The notes beneath the pieces were generated by a model, which did no database searches, was not told the DNA's origin, and worked only from the letters and a program-made list of their open reading frames with translations. DNA of 64,000 nucleotides, taken from contig NZ_BAAADB010000003.1 of the NCBI RefSeq assembly GCF_039522025.1, forward strand, positions 444,200 to 508,199, read 5' to 3'. Position 1 is the first letter of the stretch; each line of letters starts with the position of its first letter. This document shows positions 8,846 to 21,950 of this stretch, in pieces. A program made the position numbers and the translations under genes. The stretch comes from Deinococcus depolymerans. GTDB taxonomy: Bacteria > Deinococcota > Deinococci > Deinococcales > Deinococcaceae.

Positions 8846-8852
8846 ACCCCCG

Positions 8853-8858
8853 AGAATA
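8853..8858 (-). promoter_or_regulatory. -10 box of PII-like gene
   Basis: TATTCT on the minus strand, 7 nt before the ATG at 8845; leaderless layout. Confidence 0.55.
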
Positions 8859-8915
8859 TCAAACCCCCCGCAGCGCGACGGTCAGGCGGTTGTCACCGGC
8901 TGCGCGGGGCCCAGG

Positions 8916-8960
8916 CAAAAAAGGGGGGCCGGGTCCCCCAGACGGGAAGACCGGCCCCCT
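8916..8960 (-). terminator. Rho-independent terminator of winged-helix gene
   Basis: On the minus strand, GGGGGCCGG (8951-8959) pairs with CCGGCCCCC (within 8923-8932), followed by TTTTTT (8917-8922). It lies just after the stop at 8974 and is the clearest intrinsic terminator in the window. Confidence 0.85.
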
Positions 8961-8973
8961 GTGGTGGGAGGGG

Positions 8974-9480
<507 letters not shown>

Positions 9481-9982
9481 GCGTGCCTCCGGGTGGTGCG
9501 GGCGGCGGACACGGGCAGTGGCCGGCGCGCTGGGACTGGGTGGGTTGGGCATCGTGGCGGCGCGTGCCTGTAGGGCCGTGACCGCTGCTTCATTGATCTG
9601 AACCTGCGCCGATGAGGGTGCCCTGAGCGGGCGGGGGTGGCCGGCTGTCACGGGAAGAACAGAGGGGAACTCGAACGCTCAAAGGAAGTGGTCGCCGGAT
9701 GGACCGGGTGTAACTTTCAGGGCAGGGTGCGCCTGGTAGCGCAACTTTCCCATTGTTACAGATTTTCTCTCATCCTGCATGAGGTGACGGGGGGCTTGAT
9801 CTTCAGGGGTGTCCTATGAAGGGGAACGCCCCGCCCCGTGACCTGGCCCCCTGTGCGTCCCCCTGCAGGCACTCTGTGAGCCCGGCAACCAATCAGATGC
9901 CCGGCGCGTAAGGACAGGCGTACACACAGGGATCCCGGTGGCGTCGCCTGCAGCGGCCCCACCCTGCCCGAGTGGGAGGTTC
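9481..9982. other. 502-bp intergenic region between divergent genes
   Basis: No convincing gene. The ORFs here (for example 9637-9819) have no ribosome site and no family look. The stretch 9705-9790 is relatively AT-rich and has two AACTTTC direct repeats (about 9712 and 9743) 31 bp apart, followed by TTGTTACAGATTTTCTCTC. This suggests a regulated promoter, most likely for the winged-helix gene or the ABC operon. Confidence 0.4.
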
Positions 9983-10823
<841 letters not shown>

Positions 10824-10831
<8 letters not shown>

Positions 10832-12101
10832 ACGTCCCGCCCGCCACGGCCTTCGCCGCGCGATGGTCTGGGAGGTCGCCGCCCGCGACCTGCTCGCCAC
10901 GCTGCGCGACCGCCGCACCCTGAACGCCACCATCCTGATGCCGCTGATCCTGATTCCGCTGTTCACGCTGGGCCTGCCGCTGATGCTCGGCAATTTCATC
11001 GGCGGGCAGCAGCAGGAACGCCAGACCATCGGCGTGAGCGGCCCGCTCCCCGCCCCACTGCGCGCCGCGCTGGAGCGCGACGAGACCCTCCCGGACGGCA
11101 CGGTCGTGCGCGCCGGCGTGACCCTGGTGCCCGTCAGCGACCCGCAGGCCGCCGTGCAGAGCGGCGACGTCGACGCCGCCCTGCGCGTCCCCGCCACCCT
11201 GCCGGACCGCGCCGGGACCGGCCAGGGAACCCTGGAACTGCACGCCAAGCTGGGCAACCTGCGCGCCCAGACCGGCGCGTACTCCAAAGTCACGGACGTC
11301 ATCGACAGCTACAACCGCACCCTGGCCGTGCAGCGTCTGGGCGAACAGGGCCTGAACGAGAGCGTCCTGCAGACCATCACCGTGAAACCCGTGGACGCCA
11401 GCACCGCCCAGGAGAAGCGCAGCGGCCAGCTGGCCTTCCTGATCCCCATGCTGATGCTGCAGTTCATCGTGTCCGGCGCAATGGCGACCGCCGTGGACGC
11501 CACCGCCGGCGAGAAGGAACGCGGCACCCTGGAAAGCCTGCTCGTCTCCCCGGTACGCCGCGCCGAGGTCGTCGCCGGGAAACTGCTGGCCACCACCCTG
11601 ACCGCCCTGACCAGCGCGGCCTTCAGCGTCGCCGGGTTCCTGCTCAGCGGGCTCGCCATGCGCCTGTACCTGCAGCGGCAACCGGGCGCGGCCACCGCCC
11701 TCTCCGGCAGCATGGGCGGCCAGCTCACGCTGAGCCCCGGCAGCCTGCTGACCCTGCTCGGCATCGCCGCGAGCGCCGCGCTGATCATCAGCGCCCTGCT
11801 GATCGCGGTCGGCATCTACGCCCGCACCTTCAAGGAAGCGCAGACGTACATCGCGCCCATCACCATGGTCGTGGTCCTGCCGGCCGTCCTGCTGCAGTTC
11901 GCGGATTTCCTGACCTTCGGGCTGGGCGTGTACGCCGTGCCGATCATCGGTGGCATGATCGCCATCCTGGAAATCGTGCGCGGCGCGGCCCTCCCGTCTC
12001 ACGCCCTGATCGCCATCGGCGCGAACCTGCTCGCCGCGCTGCTGCTCGGCCTGCTGGCCCTGCGGTCCTTCGGGCGCGAGGAAGTCATCTTCCGCAACTG
12101 A
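10824..12101 (+). CDS. ABC-2 type permease, NatB-like
   Basis: 425 residues. A first membrane helix lies at about 33-55 ([19 protein letters not shown]), then a large external loop (about 60-200), then five or six helices in the C-terminal half ([94 protein letters not shown]). This is the NatB topology, with the conserved [10 protein letters not shown] after helix 2. With NatA it should export a cation, drug or lipid; the substrate is not evident. The TGA stop leads directly into a diverged family-1 repeat edge (TGACGCGAACTCC against TGATACGGACTCC). Confidence 0.87.
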
Positions 12102-12257
12102 CGCGAACTCCGGTTGAAGGGGCTGCAAAGGCCATTCAATCCGAGCGGACTCGTAGAGCTGCGCTGCAGAGCGAGCAGGAGAGAAACGCCCCTCCGGACG
12201 TGGAGTTGGCAGATCGGTGGTGTTCCAATCTGTCAACGAAATAAACGGAATCCGTAT
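12101..12257 (+). repeat. Long structured repeat, family 1
   Basis: Full element, hairpin-I end next to the natB-like stop, distal end AAACGGAATCCGTAT. The left edge is mutated. The third hairpin pairs TTGGCAGATCGG with CCAATCTGTCAA, partly through G-U pairs. Confidence 0.88.
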
Positions 12258-12352
12258 GACACGGGAGGCGGGAACCGCGGGTCGCGCCGACCGGCCGATT
12301 CCCGCTTTCCTTCCCGTCCGGCTCCCGGCGCGGCTCTAGAATGCCGCGCGAG

Positions 12353-13201
12353 ATGAGAGTGGCGATCCTGGCAGACATTCACGGGAACGCGGACGCCCTG
12401 AACGCCGTGCTGCGTGACGCCCGGCAGCGCGGCGCCGCGCGGCTGATCGTGAACGGGGACGTGGTCAACCGCGGCCCGGACTCCGTCCAGGTCCTGCGGA
12501 CCCTGCTGGACCGCCCGGACGTGACCTTCACGCTGGGCAACCACGACGACCTGCTGCGGCTGTGGCACGCCCGCAGCGACGCCCTGCCGGCCGACTGGTT
12601 CACGGACCCCTTCTGGGGAGCCACCGCCTGGAGTACCGAGCAACTCGACCGGGCCGGCCTGCTGCACGCCCCGGCCGACTGGCCCATGACCCTCACGCTG
12701 CGCGAACCCGGCCTGCCGGACGTTCTGATCGCGCACGGCACCGCCGACCACTACCGCGAGAGCCTCAGTGACCGCAGCGCCTCCGCGCGCGTGCAGGCGC
12801 TGCGCCGCGCCCCCGACGGCCGCGAGTACGGCGTGCTGATCGGGTCGCACATCCACCGGCCCGTCGATACCGTCATCGACGGCACGCGGGTCCTGAACAC
12901 CGGCTCGGTCGGGTCGCCCGCCACCGGCGATCCGCGCGCCCAGTACCTGCTGCTGGACGCCACCCCGCACGGCTGGCAGGTCACGCCCCGGCTCGTTCCT
13001 TACGACCGCGCGGGCGTCCTGGCGCGGTTCGGGAGCAGCGGCCTGCTGCGCAGCGGTCTGAGCGCCGAGATCTTCCGGCAGGAGGTCCTGAGCGCCCGCA
13101 GCCTGTACACCCCCTACTGGACCTGGACCGAGCAGGGCGGCCTGCCGCGCAATCAGGCCAGCTGGCAGGCGTTCCAGGCACTTCGGCCCGCCACGGTCTG
13201 A
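12353..13201 (+). CDS. Metallophosphoesterase, calcineurin-like
   Basis: 282 residues from the ATG at 12353; an ATG 4 codons earlier (12341) is equally possible and I see no ribosome site for either. Metal-binding motifs are in order: ADIHGN (D-x-H), NGDVVNRGPDS (G-D), LGNHDD (G-N-H-D), AHG at about 128 and GSHIHRPV (equivalent of G-H-x-H). This type includes YfcE-like phosphodiesterases and ApaH-like protein phosphatases; the substrate is not clear. The TGA stop shares its last base with a repeat. Confidence 0.85.
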   Translation: MRVAILADIHGNADALNAVLRDARQRGAARLIVNGDVVNRGPDSVQVLRTLLDRPDVTFTLGNHDDLLRLWHARSDALPADWFTDPFWGATAWSTEQLDRAGLLHAPADWPMTLTLREPGLPDVLIAHGTADHYRESLSDRSASARVQALRRAPDGREYGVLIGSHIHRPVDTVIDGTRVLNTGSVGSPATGDPRAQYLLLDATPHGWQVTPRLVPYDRAGVLARFGSSGLLRSGLSAEIFRQEVLSARSLYTPYWTWTEQGGLPRNQASWQAFQALRPATV

Positions 13202-13336
13202 TACGGACTCCGATTGAATGGGCTGCAAAGACCATTCAATCCGAGCGGATGCGAGTAGGAGTAAAACGGGTTCCGGACGTGGAGTTGACAGATCGGTGGT
13301 GTTCCGATCTGTCAACGAAACAACCGGAATCCGTAT
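13201..13336 (+). repeat. Long structured repeat, family 1
   Basis: Full element beginning on the last base of the phosphoesterase TGA. The third hairpin is the perfect form GTTGACAGATCGG/CCGATCTGTCAAC. It is followed by a tandem copy after one base. Confidence 0.9.
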
Positions 13337-13337
13337 A

Positions 13338-13471
13338 ATACGGACTCCGGTTGAATGGCTTACAGAGCCGTTCAATCCGAGCGAAGCGAGTGGGAGCAAA
13401 CCGGGTTCCGGACGTGGAACTGGCCATCCGGTGAAGGTCCGGATTGCCCGCGAAACAGACGGAGTCCGTAT
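13338..13471 (+). repeat. Long structured repeat, family 1
   Basis: Tandem copy in the same orientation, ends ATACGGACT and AGTCCGTAT. The third hairpin is the other variant (GGCCATCCGG / CCGGATTGCCC). Confidence 0.9.
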
Positions 13472-13487
13472 GAACCGGCGGCACAGG

Positions 13488-13523
13488 GCGCGGCCCGCAC
13501 TCGCAGGGGAGTGCGGGCCGCGC
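13488..13523. terminator. Perfect 15-bp hairpin between converging genes
   Basis: GCGCGGCCCGCACTC pairs perfectly with GAGTGCGGGCCGCGC around a 6-nt loop. It lies between the phosphoesterase (+) and fasciclin (-) genes. There is no U tract on either side, so it may stop transcription only with help, or protect mRNA ends. Confidence 0.5.
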
Positions 13524-13561
13524 CGCGATCAGGTATTGGAGACAGCGGCGCCACTGTGAGG

Positions 13562-13616
13562 GTCGCATCCGCTCGGATGGAACGGGTCGCTAAAACCGTT
13601 CCATCCGGGTCCGTAT
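13562..13616 (-). repeat. Short palindromic repeat, family 1
   Basis: Short form: on the minus strand ATACGGACCCGGATGGAACGG then CCGTTCCATCCGAG. The edge at 13616 is part of the TAA stop of the fasciclin gene. Confidence 0.8.
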
Positions 13617-15229
13617 TACTTCAGGGTGGGGGGCAGCATCACCATGTCGATGGTGTAGATGACGCTGTTGCCGGCGTTGGTGCGGGCACTGATGGTGCTG
13701 CCCATCGCGTTGGCGGCGCTGAGGTTCCCGACGAGGTACGTCGCGCCACTGGCCTTGAGGTCAATCGAGCTGCCCTCGAGGGACCGCAGCTGCGAGACCT
13801 TCAGGCCGTCGTCGACCACGCGGCCGGCCACGACGTGGTACGTCAGGACCTGCTTGAGCTTGGCGGGATCGGCCATCAGGGCGTCCAGGGTCGCCTGGGG
13901 CACCTTGGCGAAGGCGTCGTTGGTGGGCGCGAACACCGTCACGTCGGTGGCGGTCAGGGCGCCGACCAGATCGGCCTTCTGCACCAGGCTGAGCAGGGTG
14001 CTGAACTGCGGCTGGCTGAGGGCCTCGACCAGACTGGCCGAGTTCATGACCATCGGCGCGGTCGTGGTGGTGGTGGTGGCGGTCGTCTCGGTCATGACCT
14101 CGGCACCGGTGGGCGGGTCAGGCAGGACCAGCGTGTCGGGAAGCAGCAGCTCGTTGATGGCGAAGATGTTGCCGTTGCTGGCCGTGATGGGCGCACCGTC
14201 GATCATGGCGGTGTTCACCATGACGCTGCTGCCGTCCATGGACAGGTCCAGGCTGGTGCCCTCGGCGCTGCGCAGCTGCGTGCCGGCCTTGAGGTCCTCG
14301 GCGTTCAGTTTGCCGCTCACGACGTGGTACAGCAGCACCTGCTTGAGGGTCTCGGGGTTGCTGGCGATCAGGGCCAGCTGGTCAGGATCCACGCCCTCGA
14401 AGGCCTCGTTGGTGGGCGCGAAGATGGTGTAGTCGTTGCTGATCAGCACGTCGGTCAGTTCGGCGTCGCTGATCAGGTCGCGCAGCGTGCTGAACCGCTC
14501 GTCGGCGACGATCATGTCGTACAGGGTGTTGCTCTCGGTCATCTCGCTGCCGGTGGCGGTCGCCTCGGTGGTGGCCGTCGTCGTGGTCGTCGTGGTCGTG
14601 GTCGTCATGGTGCCGCCACTCATGGGCATGGCGGGAATGCTCATGATGTCCACCGAGGGCGCAGCGGGCGCACTGACCGTCACGGCCGGGGCTGCGGGGG
14701 CCGTGGCGGGCTGCGCGGCGACGCTCATGGCGGGCATCAGGACCGTGTCGATCACGTGCACGGTGCCGTTGCAGGCCATCACGTCGGCCTTGGTCACCGT
14801 GGCGTTGTCGATCATGACCTTGCCACCGCTGACGCTGACCAGGAAGGAGCTGCCCTGCGCGGTCTTACCGGAGGACATGCCCATGACCTGCTTGGCGCTG
14901 ACCTTGCCCGGCACCACGTGGTACAGAAGGATCGAGCGCAGCATGGCCGCGTCGTTCAGGGCCATGGCGAGGGTATCGCTGGGCAGCTTGGCGAAGGCCG
15001 CGTTGGTGGGCGCGAAGACCGTGTACTGACCGCCCATCAGGGTCTGGCCCAGGCCGGCGGCCTCGATGGCCGTGGCGAGGGTGCTGAAGTTCGGGTCGGA
15101 CATGACGATCTGCGCGATGGACTTGCAGGGCGTGGCGGCCGGGCGGGCAACGGGCGCACCGGCACCGCCGGCGAGGGCGGGCGTGGCAAGCATCAGGCTG
15201 AGCGTGATAAAGCTGGTCTGCTTCTTCAT
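13616..15229 (-). CDS. Secreted protein with three fasciclin domains
   Basis: 537 residues. A signal peptide (MKKQTSFITLSLMLATPALA) is followed by three fasciclin (FAS1) domains at about 35-165, 230-365 and 395-535. Each has the FxTLxxAxxxAGLxxxL...YTVFAPTNxAFAKxP pattern and the YHVVxGxxxxxxL second motif. Linkers are rich in Ala and Thr; about 210-225 is a run of Thr coded by GTC/GTG-like triplets that may slip during replication. FAS1 proteins act in cell-surface adhesion. The ATG has AAGAGGTGAT upstream. The TAA stop overlaps a short repeat. Confidence 0.93.
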   Translation of the reverse strand: MKKQTSFITLSLMLATPALAGGAGAPVARPAATPCKSIAQIVMSDPNFSTLATAIEAAGLGQTLMGGQYTVFAPTNAAFAKLPSDTLAMALNDAAMLRSILLYHVVPGKVSAKQVMGMSSGKTAQGSSFLVSVSGGKVMIDNATVTKADVMACNGTVHVIDTVLMPAMSVAAQPATAPAAPAVTVSAPAAPSVDIMSIPAMPMSGGTMTTTTTTTTTTATTEATATGSEMTESNTLYDMIVADERFSTLRDLISDAELTDVLISNDYTIFAPTNEAFEGVDPDQLALIASNPETLKQVLLYHVVSGKLNAEDLKAGTQLRSAEGTSLDLSMDGSSVMVNTAMIDGAPITASNGNIFAINELLLPDTLVLPDPPTGAEVMTETTATTTTTTAPMVMNSASLVEALSQPQFSTLLSLVQKADLVGALTATDVTVFAPTNDAFAKVPQATLDALMADPAKLKQVLTYHVVAGRVVDDGLKVSQLRSLEGSSIDLKASGATYLVGNLSAANAMGSTISARTNAGNSVIYTIDMVMLPPTLK

Positions 15230-15335
15230 GAAATCACCTCTTGAGAGATCTGGTTGTGCTGTATGTCCGGCACTTAATCTTCACCAAGCCGGCGGAGAAT
15301 GCAACTACAGGAAGGTTTCCAACAATTCGTCTAAA

Positions 15336-15392
15336 TAAAAAAGCCCCCGGTATTGGGGTCATTCTCATTCAGAATTCACGCAGGGCGGGGGC
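15336..15392 (-). terminator. Terminator-like hairpin upstream of fasciclin gene
   Basis: On the minus strand, GCCCCC (15387-15392) or CCCC (near 15355) can pair with GGGGGC (15343-15348), followed by TTTTTTATTT. It lies about 110 bp before the fasciclin start, so it either blocks read-through from upstream or acts as an attenuator. A possible promoter (TTGGTG, 17 nt, ATACAG) lies between it and the gene, which favours insulation. Confidence 0.4.
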
Positions 15393-15416
15393 CGCGCCGT
15401 GCCGGGGGCAGGTCTG

Positions 15417-15574
15417 ATAAGAACTCCGTCTGTTCCATTTACACCCCGCCAACACACCGGGTTGCCACCGCCACGCCCTTCAGGTTGTCCCGATCCTGCG
15501 CTGCAGGGCCGCTCTGCGAGTCGTCTCCGCTCGGACGGAGCAGGGTTGTTCAACCATTCAGCCGGAATCGGTAT
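15417..15574 (-). repeat. Diverged long repeat, family 1
   Basis: Clearly related but heavily mutated copy in reverse orientation (edges ATAAGAACTCC and GGAATCGGTAT; hairpin-I arms changed). It sits in tandem with a well-preserved copy. Confidence 0.7.
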
Positions 15575-15575
15575 C

Positions 15576-15732
15576 ATACGGATTCCGTTTGTTTCGTTAA
15601 CAATCCGGAACTTCACCGGATTGCCGGCTCCACGTCCGGAACCCGTTTTTCTCCTGCTCTGCGGGGCAGCTCTCCGAGTCGCATCCGCTCGGATTGAATG
15701 GGCTGCTAAGCCCATTCAATCGGAGTCCGTAT
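15576..15732 (-). repeat. Long structured repeat, family 1
   Basis: Well-preserved full copy in reverse orientation; the third hairpin is AACAATCCGG/CCGGATTGCC. Unlike most copies its hairpin-I end is not at a recognised stop codon: the nearest gene on that side is ftsK, whose stop is 175 bp away. Confidence 0.88.
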
Positions 15733-15746
15733 CAGAGCCGTTCGCT

Positions 15747-15788
15747 GAAAGGGGGCACCGGAAGTCTGTTGTTCCGGTGCCCCCTTTC
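15747..15788. terminator. 17-bp perfect hairpin after ftsK
   Basis: GAAAGGGGGCACCGGAA pairs perfectly with TTCCGGTGCCCCCTTTC around an 8-nt loop. On the plus strand it runs into TCTCTCTTTC. It probably ends ftsK transcription (minus strand); U tracts are weak. Confidence 0.6.
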
Positions 15789-15906
15789 TCTCTCTTTCTC
15801 TGCTTCGCAGCTGTGCCAGTCCGTCCTGCCCGTCACCCTTCACCCGCTCTCCTGCGGAGCTTCACCAGTCCGCCCGGCCAGACAGACTGCCTCTTCATGG
15901 CAACTT

Positions 15907-19362
<3,456 letters not shown>

Positions 19363-19369
19363 GGGGCGC

Positions 19370-19375
19370 AGTGTA
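19370..19375 (-). promoter_or_regulatory. -10 box of ftsK
   Basis: TACACT on the minus strand, 7 nt before the ATG at 19362; leaderless layout. Confidence 0.5.
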
Positions 19376-19456
19376 CCCCATGCTCCGGGTGCCGGGCAGC
19401 GGAAGGCTGCGGCCAGCACGGCATTTCACGCCGCGACCCCCGGCCCGCCCCCGGGG

Positions 19457-19462
19457 CATAAT
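19457..19462 (+). promoter_or_regulatory. -10 box of JAMM gene
   Basis: CATAAT, then six G and the GTG at 19469; leaderless layout. The run of G fixes the GTG as the only in-frame start near it. Confidence 0.55.
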
Positions 19463-19468
19463 GGGGGG

Positions 19469-19915
19469 GTGCTGCACCTGCCCGATTCCCTGCACGCCGC
19501 GCTGTGGGCGCACGCCCGTCAGGATCCGGCGCGCGAGTGCGTGGGCGCGCTGGGTGGCAGGCGGCTGGAATGCGGCCAGGACACTGTCTGGGACGTGCGG
19601 ACCCTGTACCCGCTGCCGAACATCGCGCCTCACCCGGACCGGGCGTACCTCGCGGACCCCCGCTGCCTGCTGCGCGCCCTGAAGGCCATGCGTGCCGAGA
19701 ACCTGGAACTCGTGGGGCTGTACCACAGTCACCCGCGCGGCCCGCAGGCACCCAGCGAGACCGACCGGCGTCTGGCGAGTTACGAGGTGCCGTACCTGAT
19801 TGCCGACCTGCGCAGCGGTCAGCTGGGCGCGTACCACCTGCCTGGCGGTCAGCGGGTCCCCCTGGTGGTGGGTGCCGCGCCGCCCGGGATGCCGGCGGCG
19901 ACCCCTGCCTCCTGA
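19469..19915 (+). CDS. JAMM/MPN+ metalloprotease domain protein
   Basis: 148 residues, GTG start. The JAMM zinc motif is complete: E23 (RECVGALGG), H86 and H88 (GLYHSHPRGP), then S and D99 (PSETD), that is H-x-H-x10-D. Prokaryotic JAMM proteins remove C-terminal extensions from ubiquitin-like sulfur carriers (MoaD, ThiS) or release cysteine from such carriers. None of those partner genes is nearby, so the target is open. It is divergent from ftsK and followed after 59 bp by a 494-residue gene of unusual type. Confidence 0.9.
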   Translation: MLHLPDSLHAALWAHARQDPARECVGALGGRRLECGQDTVWDVRTLYPLPNIAPHPDRAYLADPRCLLRALKAMRAENLELVGLYHSHPRGPQAPSETDRRLASYEVPYLIADLRSGQLGAYHLPGGQRVPLVVGAAPPGMPAATPAS

Positions 19916-19974
19916 CGGGCGGCGCGGAAACGCTTGCGTCCGGGGCTTGCATGTGAACACAATGAGGACAGCGC

Positions 19975-21459
19975 ATGAAGGCCGACCCCCCCGCCGTTCT
20001 CGTCCCCACCCCCACCTCCGGACCGGCAGGAGAGGGCCGCCCCGCCGTCCACTGGCGCTCCCTGCACGACCAGCCGGCCCTGCCGCCGGGCACCCTTGCC
20101 TTCGCGCTGCTCGCGCACGAGCACGCCGCCCGCGCCCACGCGCTGCACGCCGCGCTCGGTTGCCCCGACCCGGCCGGGCACGCCGCGCGCCTCCTGCGGC
20201 CCGGCCCGCCCCCGCACGGCCCCCAGCTGCACGGCCCCCACCTGGACGCCCTGAGCGCCCCCCACCCGCCGGCCATCGCCCGCGCACTCCGTGAAGCCCT
20301 GGGCGACCCGGCCCCCTGGACACCCGGCCCGGCCGGTTCACCCCGGTCCGCCGCGCGGCTGCCCCGGCTGCTGCGGCTGCTGTGGCAGGCAACCCGGCCC
20401 GCCCGGCCTGCCGAACCCGCCCCGGCCACCACCCCCCCGGCGGACCGGCTGCGCCGCGCACTGCACGCCCTGGCCGCCGCCGCCGCGCACCCCGCCCCGC
20501 TGACCGCGCCGCTGGCCACCCACCTGCTCTCCCGCATCACCCGCCACTGGCTGCACGACCCGCACACCCTGCACCTGGAACTGCTGCGCGACGCCAGCCG
20601 CCCCCAGGACGCCCCGCGCCACGCCCTGACCCAGCTGCGCACCACCCTCGGCGGCCCACGCCGCGCCGCCGCCCTGCTGGCCCTGCACCTCGCCCGGCAC
20701 CAGCACCACGCACTGGCCGCGCAGCAGGCCGCGCTGCAGGCGGCCCGCCGCGAAGCCCTGCGCGCCGCCGTGACGGCCGCCGCCGCCCTGCGCACACGCG
20801 GCCTCCTGACCCGCACCGCCGACGCCCGCTGGCTGACGCCGCACGAACTGATCGCCGCGCTGGACGGCACCCTCCCGCCCACTGACCTCCCGGCCCTGAT
20901 CGAGGCGCGCCGCGCCGCCCGCAGGCCGCAACCCGCGCCGCCCGCCCGGCCCCACACGCCGCCACACCCCGCGCCCGACACCCTGACGGCCGCCCCGCTG
21001 GCGCCCGGCGTGCGCGACGGCCGCCTGCGCCGCTGGACGCCCGGCCAGCCGGTCCCGCCCGGCGCGGTCCTGCTGCTGCCCGGCCCACCCCACCCGGCCC
21101 ACCTGAACGCCCTGAGCGGTGCCCGCGCGCTGATCGTGCCGCGCAGCACCCTGCACTCGCCCGTCGCCGCGCACGCCCGCCACGCCGGGCTGCCGGCCCT
21201 GTCCCTCCCGGCCGCCGCCCAGTGGGAGCCGGACCCCGACTGGCTGCAAGAGGGCGCGCTCGTGCGCGTCAACGGGCACACGGGTCAGCTGATCCTGCTG
21301 CGCCGCGCCGGCCTGCCCGACCCGGTTCCCAGCTTCGACCTGAACCTCGACCTGAACCCCGCCCCGACCCGCCCCGGGGGACCGGCCGACCCGCACGCCG
21401 GCCCGGCGCACCTGCGGCTCCGGACCGGTCCCGCACCGTTCAGTTTCGACCTCGCCTGA
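19975..21459 (+). CDS. Degenerate PEP-synthase-like protein without ATP-grasp domain
   Basis: 494 residues, extremely rich in Ala, Pro, His and Arg. By eye the second half follows the C-terminal part of PEP synthase/rifampin phosphotransferase-like proteins: a helical stretch (about 235-275), DARWLTPHELIAAL (like the usual FFLTxDEL), ALIEARRAARR, then a swivelling phosphohistidine domain (GAVLLLPGPPHPAHL ... GARALIVPRSTLHSPVAAHARHAGLPAL split, ... LVRVNGHTGQLILL). The catalytic His (usual S-H-x-A) is replaced by Pro in HSPVAAHAR. No N-terminal ATP-grasp domain is seen; the first 180 residues match nothing I know. It is probably not a phosphotransferase; perhaps a scaffold or regulator. GAGGA precedes the ATG. 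The stop overlaps the next start by 1 nt. Confidence 0.55.
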   Translation: MKADPPAVLVPTPTSGPAGEGRPAVHWRSLHDQPALPPGTLAFALLAHEHAARAHALHAALGCPDPAGHAARLLRPGPPPHGPQLHGPHLDALSAPHPPAIARALREALGDPAPWTPGPAGSPRSAARLPRLLRLLWQATRPARPAEPAPATTPPADRLRRALHALAAAAAHPAPLTAPLATHLLSRITRHWLHDPHTLHLELLRDASRPQDAPRHALTQLRTTLGGPRRAAALLALHLARHQHHALAAQQAALQAARREALRAAVTAAAALRTRGLLTRTADARWLTPHELIAALDGTLPPTDLPALIEARRAARRPQPAPPARPHTPPHPAPDTLTAAPLAPGVRDGRLRRWTPGQPVPPGAVLLLPGPPHPAHLNALSGARALIVPRSTLHSPVAAHARHAGLPALSLPAAAQWEPDPDWLQEGALVRVNGHTGQLILLRRAGLPDPVPSFDLNLDLNPAPTRPGGPADPHAGPAHLRLRTGPAPFSFDLA

Positions 21460-21938
21460 TGCCGGGCCGCATCCACGCGCTGCACGGCTTCATCGGCAGC
21501 GGCAAGACCACCCTGGCCCGCACCCTGGAAACGCAGCTGGGCGCGCTGCGCTTCACGTCCGACGAGTGGATGACCGCCCTGTACGGCCAGGACCCGCCCG
21601 CCGACGCGTTCCCGGCCCTGTTCCGGCGCGTGATGACCGTCATGGAGGCCCAGTGGACCCGCGCCGCCGCGCTCGGCGTACCCGTCATTCTGGACCACGG
21701 GTTCTGGACCCGCGCGGCCCGCGACGAACTGCGCGCGCAGGCGGCCGCGCTGGGCGCACCTCTGACCCTGCACGTCCTGACCGTCCCGGACGCCGAGGCG
21801 AGGCGGCGCGTGCAGGCCCGCAACCTCCAGCCGGGCGCGCTGCTGATCGCCGACGACACCTTCGACCTGTTCCGCCCGCGTTTCGAGCCGCTCACGCCGG
21901 ACGAGGAGGGCCTGCAGGACGTGACCCGCTGGCCCTGA
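21459..21938 (+). CDS. P-loop kinase-like ATPase (AAA_33 type)
   Basis: 159 residues. Walker A is GFIGSGKTTLARTLE at residues 9-23. The rest (FTSDEWMTALYG, VILDHGFWTRAARDELRAQA, LHVLTVPDAEARRRVQARN) is typical of small-molecule or zeta-toxin-like kinases that phosphorylate sugars, nucleosides or antibiotics. The substrate is unknown. Its ATG overlaps the preceding TGA (TGATG), so it is translated together with the PEP-synthase-like protein and may work with it. Confidence 0.75.
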   Translation: MPGRIHALHGFIGSGKTTLARTLETQLGALRFTSDEWMTALYGQDPPADAFPALFRRVMTVMEAQWTRAAALGVPVILDHGFWTRAARDELRAQAAALGAPLTLHVLTVPDAEARRRVQARNLQPGALLIADDTFDLFRPRFEPLTPDEEGLQDVTRWP

Positions 21939-21950
21939 CCGCCTGCCGGA

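Noticed and set aside
9637..9962. Two short ORFs (+ 60 aa, - 68 aa) in the 9.5-10 kb gap
   Set aside because: No ribosome site or leaderless -10 at the right spacing, unusual codon use and no similarity I can recall.
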